From Pseudomonadota bacterium (GTDB taxonomy: Bacteria > Pseudomonadota > Gammaproteobacteria > Pseudomonadales > UBA5518), in NCBI GenBank assembly GCA_963204845.1, contig CAUJIL010000250.1:1-9755 (forward strand): DNA of 9,755 nt. Reading direction: 5' to 3'. Below the pieces are notes generated by a model, which saw only the letters and a program-made list of their open reading frames with translations, did no database searches and had not been told where the DNA came from. The position numbers and the translations under genes are program-made. The stretch's first letter is position 1, and each line of letters opens with the position of its first letter. Positions 1-8,787 of this stretch are shown here, piece after piece.

Positions 1-734
1 CCGGGGACCTCGATCGCGGTGGCGTGCAGCCGGCCACCGCCGGCCAGTGTCACGGCGGCGCCGTCGCGGCGCACGGCGTAGCCGAATCCGTGCAGCATGC
101 GTTCGGTGTGATCGCGCGTGGGTGCCGGCTCGATGACGCAGGTGTTTCCGCTCGCATAGAGACCGGCCAGCAGCACCGCGGATTTCACCTGCGCGCTGGC
201 CATCGGCATCCGGTACTCGATGCCGTGCAGCGAGCGTCCACCCAGCAGGCGCAACGGTGGCCGCCCGCCCTCGGCGGTCTGGATCACGGCACCCATCAGG
301 CGCAGCGGATCGGCCACGCGCGCCATCGGCCGGCGCGTCAGCGACGCGTCGCCGGTCAGCACCACGTCGAAGGGCTGCGCCGACAGCAAGCCGGACAGCA
401 GACGCATCGAGGTTCCCGAGTTGCCGAGGTAGAGCGGCGCCGCGGGCGCGCGCAGGCCGTGCATGCCGACACCCTCGATGCGCACGCGTCCGGCCTCGGG
501 CCCGCTGATCCCCACGCCCATGGCGCGAAACGCGGCCAGCGTGGCCAGGCTGTCCTCGCCTTCGAGGAAACCCTGCACCTCGGTCAGCCCTTCGGCCAGC
601 GAGCCGAGCATGATCGAGCGGTGCGAGATGGACTTGTCCCCCGGCACGCGGAGTTCCCCGCGCAGCGCGCCGCCGCCGTTGGCGATGTAATCGATCCGTT
701 CCTGACGCGTCACGCCGCCCCCATCGGAAGTCAT
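1..734 (-). CDS. aroA: 3-phosphoshikimate 1-carboxyvinyltransferase (EPSP synthase), partial at C-terminus
   Basis: EPSP synthase transfers the enolpyruvyl group of PEP to shikimate-3-phosphate, the sixth step of the cytoplasmic shikimate pathway. Reading from the ATG at 734 gives about 244 residues, a little over half the usual 430-440; the rest lies beyond the left edge. Visible motifs are VPGDKSISHR (residues 30-39, with the substrate-binding Lys34, Ser35 and Arg39), LGNSGTSMRLL (103-113, the PEP loop), the region around Arg134-Pro136 and MASAQVKSA (178-186). The DKS, SAQVK and GNSGTSMR forms resemble class II-type rather than E. coli-type enzymes. The ATG overlaps the tyrA stop in an ATGA, which indicates translational coupling. 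A GTG at 713 is an alternative start. In Pseudomonas the matching protein is fused to TyrA; here it is separate. The family assignment is secure; the class is an inference. Confidence 0.96.
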   Translation of the reverse strand, partial: MTSDGGGVTRQERIDYIANGGGALRGELRVPGDKSISHRSIMLGSLAEGLTEVQGFLEGEDSLATLAAFRAMGVGISGPEAGRVRIEGVGMHGLRAPAAPLYLGNSGTSMRLLSGLLSAQPFDVVLTGDASLTRRPMARVADPLRLMGAVIQTAEGGRPPLRLLGGRSLHGIEYRMPMASAQVKSAVLLAGLYASGNTCVIEPAPTRDHTERMLHGFGYAVRRDGAAVTLAGGGRLHATAIEVP

Positions 735-1621
735 TTCTGGATACCCTGCTCCAGCCAGCGCAGATAGCGCTCGCGTGCGGAGCGCGCACGCACGAAGACC
801 TGCTCCAGCGTCTCGCCGTCACCCGCGGCCACCGCCGCGCGCAGCGCATCGAGCGTGACCGTGAAGCCGTCGATCGCATCGAGCAGCGCGCCGCGGTTGG
901 CGAGCGCGATGTCGCGCCACATCACCGCGTCGCTGGAGGCGATGCGCGTGAAGTCGCGAAAACCACCGGCCGCGAAGCGGAAGATGTCGTCGCTCGCGCT
1001 CTGGCGCGCGAGACTGTCGACCAGCGCGAACGCGAGCACGTGCGGCAGATGGCTGGTCAGCGCGAGGATGCGGTCGTGCGCGGCCACCTCCATGCGCACC
1101 ACCTCGGCGCCGGTGAGGCGCCACATCGCCTCGACCGTCGCGAGCGCATCGGCGTCGGTGTCGGCCAGCGGCGTCAGGATCACGCGGTGGCGCTCGAACA
1201 GATCCGCACGCGCCGCCTCCACGCCCGATTGTTCGGCGCCGGCGATCGGATGCCCCGGCACCAGCCGTGGTGGCACGCGCCCGAAAACCTGTGCCGCCGC
1301 CTGCACCACGCTGCCCTTCACGCTTGCGACATCGGTGATCAGCACGTCGGGGCAGCCGTGCGCGCGGATGGCCTGGAACACCGCGCCCACGGTCAGCGTG
1401 GGCACGCCGACGACGATCAGCCCGGCCTCCGCGACCGCCTCCTCGATGCTGTGCGGAGCGGCGTCGATCAGGCCGGCGCCGAGCGCGTAATCGAGCGAGG
1501 CGCGGTTGCGGTTGTAGGCGGTGATGCGGCGCGCGAAACCGGTGCCGCGCAGCGCGGCGGCCAGCGAGCCGCCGATCAGCCCGAGCCCGACCACCAGCAA
1601 CGTATCGACGGTGCGGCTCAT
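731..1621 (-). CDS. tyrA: Prephenate/arogenate dehydrogenase (TyrA)
   Basis: This is a 296-residue cytoplasmic dehydrogenase that oxidatively decarboxylates prephenate (or arogenate) towards tyrosine. It has an N-terminal Rossmann fold with GLGLIGGS at residues 12-19, and TDVASVKG (96-103) carrying the active-site Ser100. GHPIAGAEQSG (123-133) carries the catalytic His124. SHLPH (190-194) and Arg226 in the FTRIASSD segment fit substrate binding in the helical domain. There is no chorismate mutase or ACT domain, so no built-in tyrosine feedback is visible. Residues 36-39 (YNRN) lack the acidic residue that usually ends beta-strand 2 in NAD-dependent forms, so NADP use is possible. The ATG at 1621 has a GGAG about 8 bases upstream; a GTG at 1630 is an alternative. 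The open frame continues upstream of this start only as a shadow of pheA. pheA ends 26 bp upstream, and the stop overlaps the aroA start. Confidence 0.95.
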   Translation of the reverse strand: MSRTVDTLLVVGLGLIGGSLAAALRGTGFARRITAYNRNRASLDYALGAGLIDAAPHSIEEAVAEAGLIVVGVPTLTVGAVFQAIRAHGCPDVLITDVASVKGSVVQAAAQVFGRVPPRLVPGHPIAGAEQSGVEAARADLFERHRVILTPLADTDADALATVEAMWRLTGAEVVRMEVAAHDRILALTSHLPHVLAFALVDSLARQSASDDIFRFAAGGFRDFTRIASSDAVMWRDIALANRGALLDAIDGFTVTLDALRAAVAAGDGETLEQVFVRARSARERYLRWLEQGIQK

Positions 1622-1647
1622 GCGCGACACTCCGGACGGCCCATCGC

Positions 1648-2790
1648 TCAGATCACCGCCTGCGGATACGAGCCGAGGATTTTCAGCATCACGGTCTGCT
1701 CTTCCAGCTCGTGCAACACACGCGCCACCACCGTGTCGTCGCGATGCCCCTCGAACTCCATGAAGAACAGGTAGGTCCAGGTTTCGGACCGCGAGGGTCG
1801 GGTGTCGATGCGCGTCAGCATGAGCTGCTCGCGCTGGAACGGTTCGAGCAGGCGGAACAGCGCACCAGGCTTGTTGTGCGTGGACACGATGATCGAGGTC
1901 TTGTCGCGCCCGCTCGGCTTGACCAGTTCGCGCCCCACGACCAGGAAGCGCGTCGAGTTGTCGGCGTAGTCCTGGATGTTCGACGCCAGCCGCGTCAGCC
2001 CGTAGATCTCGCGCGCCAGGTCGCCAGCGATCGCCGCGACCGTGGTATCGGCCGCCGCCAGCCGTGCAGCCTCGCCGTTGCTCGAGCTCGGCTGCTGTTC
2101 GACGTGCGGCCAGTTCTTGTCGAGCCAGCCGCGGCACTGCGCCAGCGCCTGCTGGTGCGCGCAGATCCGCCGCACGCCGGCCGGCGTGCAGCCCGGCGCA
2201 CCCAGCAGGTGCAGCCGGATCGGCAACTCGACCTCGCCGCAGATCTTCAGCGTCGAGCGGATGAAATTGTCGAGCGTGTGCGTGACCATGCCCTCGGTGG
2301 AATTCTCCACCGGCACCACGCCGTAATCCGCCTCGCCCGACTCGACCTCGTCGAACACGGCGCCGATGGTCGCCAGCGGACGACTGATCACCGCATGGCC
2401 GAAGTGCTTGACCGCCGCGGCCTGCGTGAACGTGCCCTCGGGGCCAAGGAACGCGATCGTCATCGGCTTCTCGAGCGCGAGGCAGGCCGACATGATCTCG
2501 CGGAAGATGTGCGCGACCTCGTGCGCCGGCAACGGCCCATCGTTGCGCTCCATCACGGCCCGCAGCACCTGCGCCTCGCGTTCCGGGCGATAGAAGCTCA
2601 CGGGCGCCGCCTCCGGCGTTCCGTGCGCCGCGAGCAGCCCGGCCTTCTTGACCTCCGCCACCTGCTGCGCGCAGCCGGCGCGGCGGTTCAGCAGCTGCTG
2701 CAGTTCGCAGTCGATGGCGTCGATCTCGGCGCGGATGCGCGCGAGCCGCTCGTCCTGCTCACTGCCCCCCACGTTGCCGCCCTCAGCCAT
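1648..2790 (-). CDS. pheA: Bifunctional chorismate mutase / prephenate dehydratase (P-protein)
   Basis: This enzyme converts chorismate to prephenate and then to phenylpyruvate for phenylalanine synthesis. The 380 residues comprise three domains. An AroQ-type chorismate mutase spans about 10-105; Arg20, Arg37 and Lys48 align with active-site residues Arg11, Arg28 and Lys39 of E. coli PheA. A prephenate dehydratase domain spans about 110-285, with FLGPEGTF (114-121), VPVENSTEG (159-167) and a later NSTRF motif carrying the catalytic Thr. A C-terminal ACT domain has the phenylalanine-sensing KPGALF motif and IDTRPSR where IESRPSR is usual. The linker FYRPERE resembles Pseudomonas P-proteins. 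The ATG at 2790 overlaps serC by 8 bp and has a poorly spaced ribosome binding site. A GTG at 2772 has GAGG 8 bases upstream and would give 374 residues; it may be the true start. Feedback inhibition by phenylalanine is expected from the family. Confidence 0.97.
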   Translation of the reverse strand: MAEGGNVGGSEQDERLARIRAEIDAIDCELQQLLNRRAGCAQQVAEVKKAGLLAAHGTPEAAPVSFYRPEREAQVLRAVMERNDGPLPAHEVAHIFREIMSACLALEKPMTIAFLGPEGTFTQAAAVKHFGHAVISRPLATIGAVFDEVESGEADYGVVPVENSTEGMVTHTLDNFIRSTLKICGEVELPIRLHLLGAPGCTPAGVRRICAHQQALAQCRGWLDKNWPHVEQQPSSSNGEAARLAAADTTVAAIAGDLAREIYGLTRLASNIQDYADNSTRFLVVGRELVKPSGRDKTSIIVSTHNKPGALFRLLEPFQREQLMLTRIDTRPSRSETWTYLFFMEFEGHRDDTVVARVLHELEEQTVMLKILGSYPQAVI

Positions 2791-3865
2791 GGCGCTGCGC
2801 GAAGTCCTGCATGAACGCGATCAGCGCCTCGACCGCGTCGATGCCGACCGCGTTGTAGATGCTCGCGCGCATCCCGCCGACCGAACGGTGTCCTTCCAGG
2901 TAAAGCAGTCCGGCGGCGGTCGCCTCGGTCACGAAAGGCTTCTCGAGCGCCGCATCGGCCACCGTGAACGGCACGTTCATCCACGAGCGCGACGCACGCT
3001 CGACCGGATTCGCGTAGAACCCGCTCTGGTCGATGTAGCCGTAGAGCCGCTCGGCCTTGCGGCGGTTCTGCTCGCCGATCGCGACCAGGCCGCCCTGGCG
3101 CTTCAGCCAGTCGAACACCAGTCCCGCCAGATAGATGCTGAAGGTAGGCGGCGTGTTGTACATCGAGGCGTTCTTCGCCTGCAGCGTCCAGTCGAGCACC
3201 GCAGGGGTGCGCGGATCGGGGCGCCCGAGCAGTTCGCGGCGCACGATCACGATCACCAGCCCCGCCGGGCCGATATTCTTCTGCGCGCCGGCGTAGATCA
3301 CGCCGAACCGGTTCACGTCGATCGGGCGCGAAAGGATCGTCGAGGACATATCGGCGACCAGCGGCGTCGAGCCGACGTCGGGAACCCAGCCGTACTCCAC
3401 GCCGCCGATCGTCTCGTTCGGCGTGTAATGCAGGTACGCCGCCGCCGGCGAACGCTGCCACAGCTCCTGCGACGGCACCGTCGTGTGCCGCGTTGCCTGC
3501 GAGCTGGCGACGACGTTGACGTCGCAGTACTTGCGCGCCTCGGCGATCGCCTTCTGCGACCACTGGCCGGTATCGACGTAATCGGCCGTCGCGGCGCCGC
3601 CGAGCAGGTTCAGCGCCACGGCGGAGAACTGCGCGGTCGCCCCACCCTGCAGGAACAGCACCGCGTAGTCGTCACCGATACCGAGCAGCTCGCGCAGATC
3701 GGCTTCGGCGCGCTCGGCGATGCCGACCATGTCCTTGCCGCGATGGCTCATCTCCATCACCGACAGCCCGCGGCCGTGCCAGTCCAGCATCTCGTCGCGC
3801 GCCTGCGCGAGTACGGCCTCGGGAAGCGCCGCCGGACCGGCGCAGAAATTGAATACCCGTGTCAT
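2783..3865 (-). CDS. serC: Phosphoserine aminotransferase
   Basis: SerC is a PLP-dependent class V aminotransferase that makes 3-phosphoserine from 3-phosphohydroxypyruvate and glutamate. It also acts on the 4-phosphothreonine branch leading to pyridoxal phosphate. The protein has 360 residues, the usual length. It opens with FNFCAGPAALP (5-15) and EMSHRGKD (38-45). QGGATAQF (73-80) is the cofactor phosphate-binding region, and VADMSSTILSRPID (170-183) carries Asp172, which contacts the pyridine nitrogen. Lys196 in GAQKNIGPAG is the Schiff-base lysine. The C-terminal HRSVGGMRASIYNA segment is typical of the family. The ATG at 3865 follows an AGGA about 13-16 bases upstream. It lies 54 bp downstream of gyrA with no terminator between them, so co-transcription is likely. 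The 3' end overlaps the annotated pheA start. Confidence 0.98.
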   Translation of the reverse strand: MTRVFNFCAGPAALPEAVLAQARDEMLDWHGRGLSVMEMSHRGKDMVGIAERAEADLRELLGIGDDYAVLFLQGGATAQFSAVALNLLGGAATADYVDTGQWSQKAIAEARKYCDVNVVASSQATRHTTVPSQELWQRSPAAAYLHYTPNETIGGVEYGWVPDVGSTPLVADMSSTILSRPIDVNRFGVIYAGAQKNIGPAGLVIVIVRRELLGRPDPRTPAVLDWTLQAKNASMYNTPPTFSIYLAGLVFDWLKRQGGLVAIGEQNRRKAERLYGYIDQSGFYANPVERASRSWMNVPFTVADAALEKPFVTEATAAGLLYLEGHRSVGGMRASIYNAVGIDAVEALIAFMQDFAQRHG

Positions 3866-3919
3866 CGCAGTCTCATCCTCGTTGGCTCAGGATCGGCATC
3901 GCCCGCGGCGCGCCGTGTC

Positions 3920-6505
<2,586 letters not shown>

Positions 6506-6596
6506 AACCATCCGTAAAATCAACCGGTTACACAGGCCAGGCGGCGGGGTCGCGACATCCTTTCCGCGCTGATTCCGGCCGCTTCAAAAGGGCGGC

Positions 6597-6605
6597 ATCA
6601 TAGCA
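6597..6605 (-). promoter_or_regulatory. Probable gyrA operon promoter (extended -10)
   Basis: On the minus strand this reads TGC-TATGAT, an extended -10 (TGn) followed by a good sigma-70 -10 hexamer. No convincing -35 is visible at 16-18 bp, which is common with extended -10 promoters. Transcription would start near 6590 and leave a leader of about 85 nt before the gyrA ATG. gyrA promoters in other bacteria respond to supercoiling; nothing here tests that. Confidence 0.6.
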
Positions 6606-6615
6606 CAGGCACTGG

Positions 6616-6638
6616 AACCGAGGTTAGCCGCACCGGCT
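6616..6638. repeat. Two adjacent short inverted repeats between divergent promoters
   Basis: AACC-GA-GGTT (6616-6625) is followed immediately by AGCCG-CAC-CGGCT (6626-6638); both are perfect. They lie between the gyrA -10 and the rightward promoter, where an operator would be expected. Arms of 4-5 bp arise often by chance at this base composition, so a regulatory role is only a possibility. Confidence 0.3.
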
Positions 6639-6642
6639 GCGC

Positions 6643-6670
6643 TTCGCGGGCGCGGAGCAGCGGGTATACT
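6643..6670 (+). promoter_or_regulatory. Probable promoter of the mtaD-ubiG-mupP-yciK cluster
   Basis: TATACT at 6665-6670 is a 5/6 match to the sigma-70 -10 consensus and stands out in very GC-rich surroundings. A weak -35 candidate, TTCGCG at 6643-6648, is 16 bp upstream. Transcription would start near 6677, about 34 nt before the first start codon. Confidence 0.55.
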
Positions 6671-6673
6671 GGC

Positions 6674-6699
6674 CGCCGCCCGGAACACCCGGGGCGGCG
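6674..6699 (+). promoter_or_regulatory. GC-rich hairpin in the 5' leader of the mtaD-like gene
   Basis: Ten G-C pairs can form between 6674-6683 and 6689-6699, with one bulged G at 6694 and the five-base loop AACAC. The structure ends three bases before the GGAGG ribosome binding site. If transcription starts near 6677 the outermost pairs would be missing. It could limit translation, or be chance pairing in GC-rich DNA. Confidence 0.35.
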
Positions 6700-6701
6700 C
6701 C

Positions 6702-6706
6702 GGAGG
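6702..6706 (+). promoter_or_regulatory. Ribosome binding site fixing the TTG start of the mtaD-like gene
   Basis: GGAGG lies four bases before the TTG at 6711. No other start codon is available in this frame upstream, and the next residues already belong to the conserved N-terminal strand. TTG is therefore the best-supported start despite the short spacing. Confidence 0.6.
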
Positions 6707-6710
6707 GGCA

Positions 6711-8027
6711 TTGGAGCACGTCGATCACATCGTCCACGCACGCTGGCTGCTGCCGGTGGTGCCGCGCGATTCGCTGCTCGAGGAGCACAGCGTCGCGCTC
6801 AGCGAGGGCCGCATCGTGGCGATCGCCCCGCGCGCCGAGCTGGCGCATCGCTTCGCCGCCCCCGCCGAGACCACGCTGGCGCACCAGGTGCTGCTGCCGG
6901 GACTGGTCAACGCGCACGGCCATCTCGCGATGACGCTGCTGCGCGGACTGGCCGACGACCACGCACTGATGGAGTGGCTGCAGCAGCACATCTGGCCGGC
7001 CGAGGCACGCTGGGTCGGCGAGGAATTCGTGCGCGCCGGCACCCGGCTGGCGATCGCCGAGATGCTCGCCAGCGGCACCACCTGCGCCAGCGACATGTAC
7101 TTCTTTCCCGACGTGGTCGCGGCAACCGTGATCGAGACCGGCTTCCGCGCGCAGATCGCGTTTCCGGTCATGGACCACCCGAGCGCGTGGGCATCGGGCG
7201 CCGAGGAGTACCTCGCGAAGGGACTGCAGGTGCGCGATGACTACCGCGGCAATCCGCGACTCAGCTTCGCGTTCGGCCCGCACGCGCCGTACACGAACGG
7301 CGACGCAATACTCGCGCGCATCGCGATGCTCGCCGCCGAGCTCGACGCGCCGGTGCAGATGCACGTGCACGAGACCGCCGGCGAGGTGCGCGACGCGATC
7401 GCGCAGCACGGCAACCGTCCGCTGGCGCGGCTCGCGGCGCTCGGGCTGCTGTCGCCGCGCTTCCAGGCCGTGCACATGACGCAGGTCGCGCCGGCGGACC
7501 TCGAGCTGCTGGCGCGCGAACGCGTGCAGGTGATCCACTGCCCCAGCTCGAACCTCAAGCTCGCCGCCGGCTTCTGTCCGGTGCACGCGCTGGGCGGCGC
7601 CGGCATCAACGTGGCGCTGGGCACCGACGGGGCTGCGAGCAACAACACCCTCGACCTGTTCGCCGAGATGCGCCTGGCGGCGCTGCTCGCCAAGGGCAGC
7701 AGCGGTGACCCGACCGCGTTGTCCGCGCACGCGGCGCTGCGCATGGCGACGCTGGGCGGCGCCGAGGCGCTGGGCCTGGCCGATCGCATCGGCAGCCTGG
7801 AGCCCGGCAAGGACGCCGACATGATCGCGGTCGACGTGCGACGGCTCGGCTGCCAACCGGTTTATGACCTGCACTCGGCACTCGTCTACACGGGCAGCGG
7901 TTCGGCCGTGACGCACGCGTGGATCGAGGGGCGCGAACTGCTCGCGGGCGAGCGCGCCGGCGCGCTCGACCCCGAACGCCTGCGCGCCGACGCCGCGCTG
8001 TGGCGCGAACGCATCGTGGCGCGCTGA
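6711..8027 (+). CDS. mtaD: MtaD-type amidohydrolase (5'-methylthioadenosine / S-adenosylhomocysteine deaminase family)
   Basis: This is a 438-residue metal-dependent TRZ/ATZ-family amidohydrolase, expected to deaminate 5'-methylthioadenosine and/or S-adenosylhomocysteine to the inosine forms in the cytoplasm. Metal and catalytic residues are in place: His69 and His71 (NAHGHLAM), His218 and Glu221 (MHVHETAGE), His255 (HMTQV) and Asp306 (GTDGAASNN). WLQQHIWPAEARWV (89-102) is the family's substrate-pocket signature, with Glu98. HCPSSNLKLAAG (276-287) is also conserved. The Pseudomonas aeruginosa homologue at the same position (PA3170) is a methylthioadenosine deaminase; substrate identity here is inferred from that. 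It starts at a TTG with GGAGG upstream. ubiG begins 43 bp downstream, with no terminator seen. mtnA, adjacent in Pseudomonas, is absent here. Related deaminases of the same superfamily act on guanine, cytosine or triazines, so the exact substrate is not settled. Confidence 0.88.
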   Translation: MEHVDHIVHARWLLPVVPRDSLLEEHSVALSEGRIVAIAPRAELAHRFAAPAETTLAHQVLLPGLVNAHGHLAMTLLRGLADDHALMEWLQQHIWPAEARWVGEEFVRAGTRLAIAEMLASGTTCASDMYFFPDVVAATVIETGFRAQIAFPVMDHPSAWASGAEEYLAKGLQVRDDYRGNPRLSFAFGPHAPYTNGDAILARIAMLAAELDAPVQMHVHETAGEVRDAIAQHGNRPLARLAALGLLSPRFQAVHMTQVAPADLELLARERVQVIHCPSSNLKLAAGFCPVHALGGAGINVALGTDGAASNNTLDLFAEMRLAALLAKGSSGDPTALSAHAALRMATLGGAEALGLADRIGSLEPGKDADMIAVDVRRLGCQPVYDLHSALVYTGSGSAVTHAWIEGRELLAGERAGALDPERLRADAALWRERIVAR

Positions 8028-8070
8028 GCCACGATCTTTCCCAACCCCTGCCAGAGACGGACCATCGCGG

Positions 8071-8787
8071 ATGAAAGAACAGCACTCGACACGCAACGTG
8101 GACCAGGCCGAGATCGCCAAGTTCGAGGCTCTCGCGAGCCGCTGGTGGGACCGTGCGGGGGATTTCCGGCCGCTGCACGAGATGAATCCGCTGCGCGCGA
8201 ACTGGATCGATGCACGCGCGCCCGTGGCGGGCCGCCGCGTGCTCGACGTCGGCTGCGGTGGCGGGATCCTCAGCGAGGCGCTCGCGCAGCGCGGCGCGCA
8301 GGTCACGGGAATCGACATGGGCGAAGCCCCGCTCGCCGTGGCACGGCTGCACCTGGTCGAATCGGGACTCGAGATCGACTACCGGCAAGCCAACGCCGAG
8401 GACCTCGCCGGTGAGGAAACCGGCAGCTACGATGTCGTGACCTGCATGGAAGTGCTGGAACACGTGCCGGACCCCGCGTCGCTGGTGCGCGCCTGCGCGC
8501 AGCTGGTGCGTCCCGGCGGCAACCTGTTCTTCGCCACCATCAACCGCAATCCCAAGAGCTACGTGTTCGCGATCCTCGGTGCCGAGTACCTCCTGAAGCT
8601 GCTTCCCAAGGGCACGCACGACTACGCGCGCTTCATCCGGCCGTCGGAGCTCGCGGGCTGGGCACGCGCCGCCGGGCTCACGGTGGGCGATGTCGAGGGC
8701 ATGCTCTACAACCCCCTCACGCGCGCGTTCAGCATCGGGCGCGACGTCGACGTGAACTACCTGCTGCACGCACGCAAGCCGGCGTGA
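8071..8787 (+). CDS. ubiG: Ubiquinone biosynthesis O-methyltransferase UbiG
   Basis: UbiG is a SAM-dependent methyltransferase that performs both O-methylation steps of ubiquinone synthesis (2-polyprenyl-6-hydroxyphenol and 3-demethylubiquinol), probably at the membrane or in the soluble Ubi complex. The 238 residues match the usual length. The N-terminus NVDQAEIAKFEALASRWWD (9-27) is the UbiG signature. SAM motif I is VLDVGCGGG (57-65). Then come GIDMGEAPLAVAR, DVVTCMEVLEHVPDP (motif II region), LVRPGGNLFFATINRN, and the membrane-associating segment KSYVFAILGAEYLLKLLPKGTHDY. The C-terminal GMLYNPLTRAFSIG segment is also typical. The ATG at 8071 has only a loose ribosome binding site (GACGGA, 9 bases upstream). 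The gene ends in a GTGA overlap with the next gene. An aerobic or facultative respiratory metabolism using ubiquinone is implied. Confidence 0.97.
   Translation: MKEQHSTRNVDQAEIAKFEALASRWWDRAGDFRPLHEMNPLRANWIDARAPVAGRRVLDVGCGGGILSEALAQRGAQVTGIDMGEAPLAVARLHLVESGLEIDYRQANAEDLAGEETGSYDVVTCMEVLEHVPDPASLVRACAQLVRPGGNLFFATINRNPKSYVFAILGAEYLLKLLPKGTHDYARFIRPSELAGWARAAGLTVGDVEGMLYNPLTRAFSIGRDVDVNYLLHARKPA

Larger units (their letters stand above)
6506..6710. other. Divergent intergenic region between gyrA and the mtaD-like gene
   Basis: This 205-bp gap carries no credible gene. It holds a leftward -10 element for gyrA and a rightward -10 element for the mtaD-like gene, about 60 bp apart. Several short inverted repeats lie here: AACCGGTT at 6522-6529 in the gyrA leader, AACC-GA-GGTT at 6616-6625 and AGCCG-CAC-CGGCT at 6626-6638. 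The last two sit back to back between the promoters. A GC-rich hairpin at 6674-6699 lies just ahead of the rightward start codon. In Pseudomonas the mtnA gene lies near this position; there is no room for it here. Confidence 0.85.

Noticed and set aside
24..767. A 247-codon plus-strand frame opposite aroA
   Set aside because: The minus-strand aroA frame has clear EPSP synthase motifs; the plus-strand translation has none.
3866..3919. Possible terminator between gyrA and serC
   Set aside because: No stem-loop followed by a T-run is present on the minus strand; read-through into serC is more likely.
6522..6529. Palindrome AACCGGTT in the gyrA leader, as an operator or site-specific element
   Set aside because: A single 8-bp palindrome with no second copy seen nearby; chance occurrence cannot be excluded.
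6624..8318. A 564-codon open frame on the minus strand, opposite mtaD and the start of ubiG
   Set aside because: It is antisense to two conserved genes, has the same low-complexity Arg/His/Ala/Val composition, and has no plausible start region or motif.
7606..8769. A 387-codon minus-strand frame opposite ubiG and the end of mtaD
   Set aside because: It is antisense to strongly conserved genes and has shadow-type composition.
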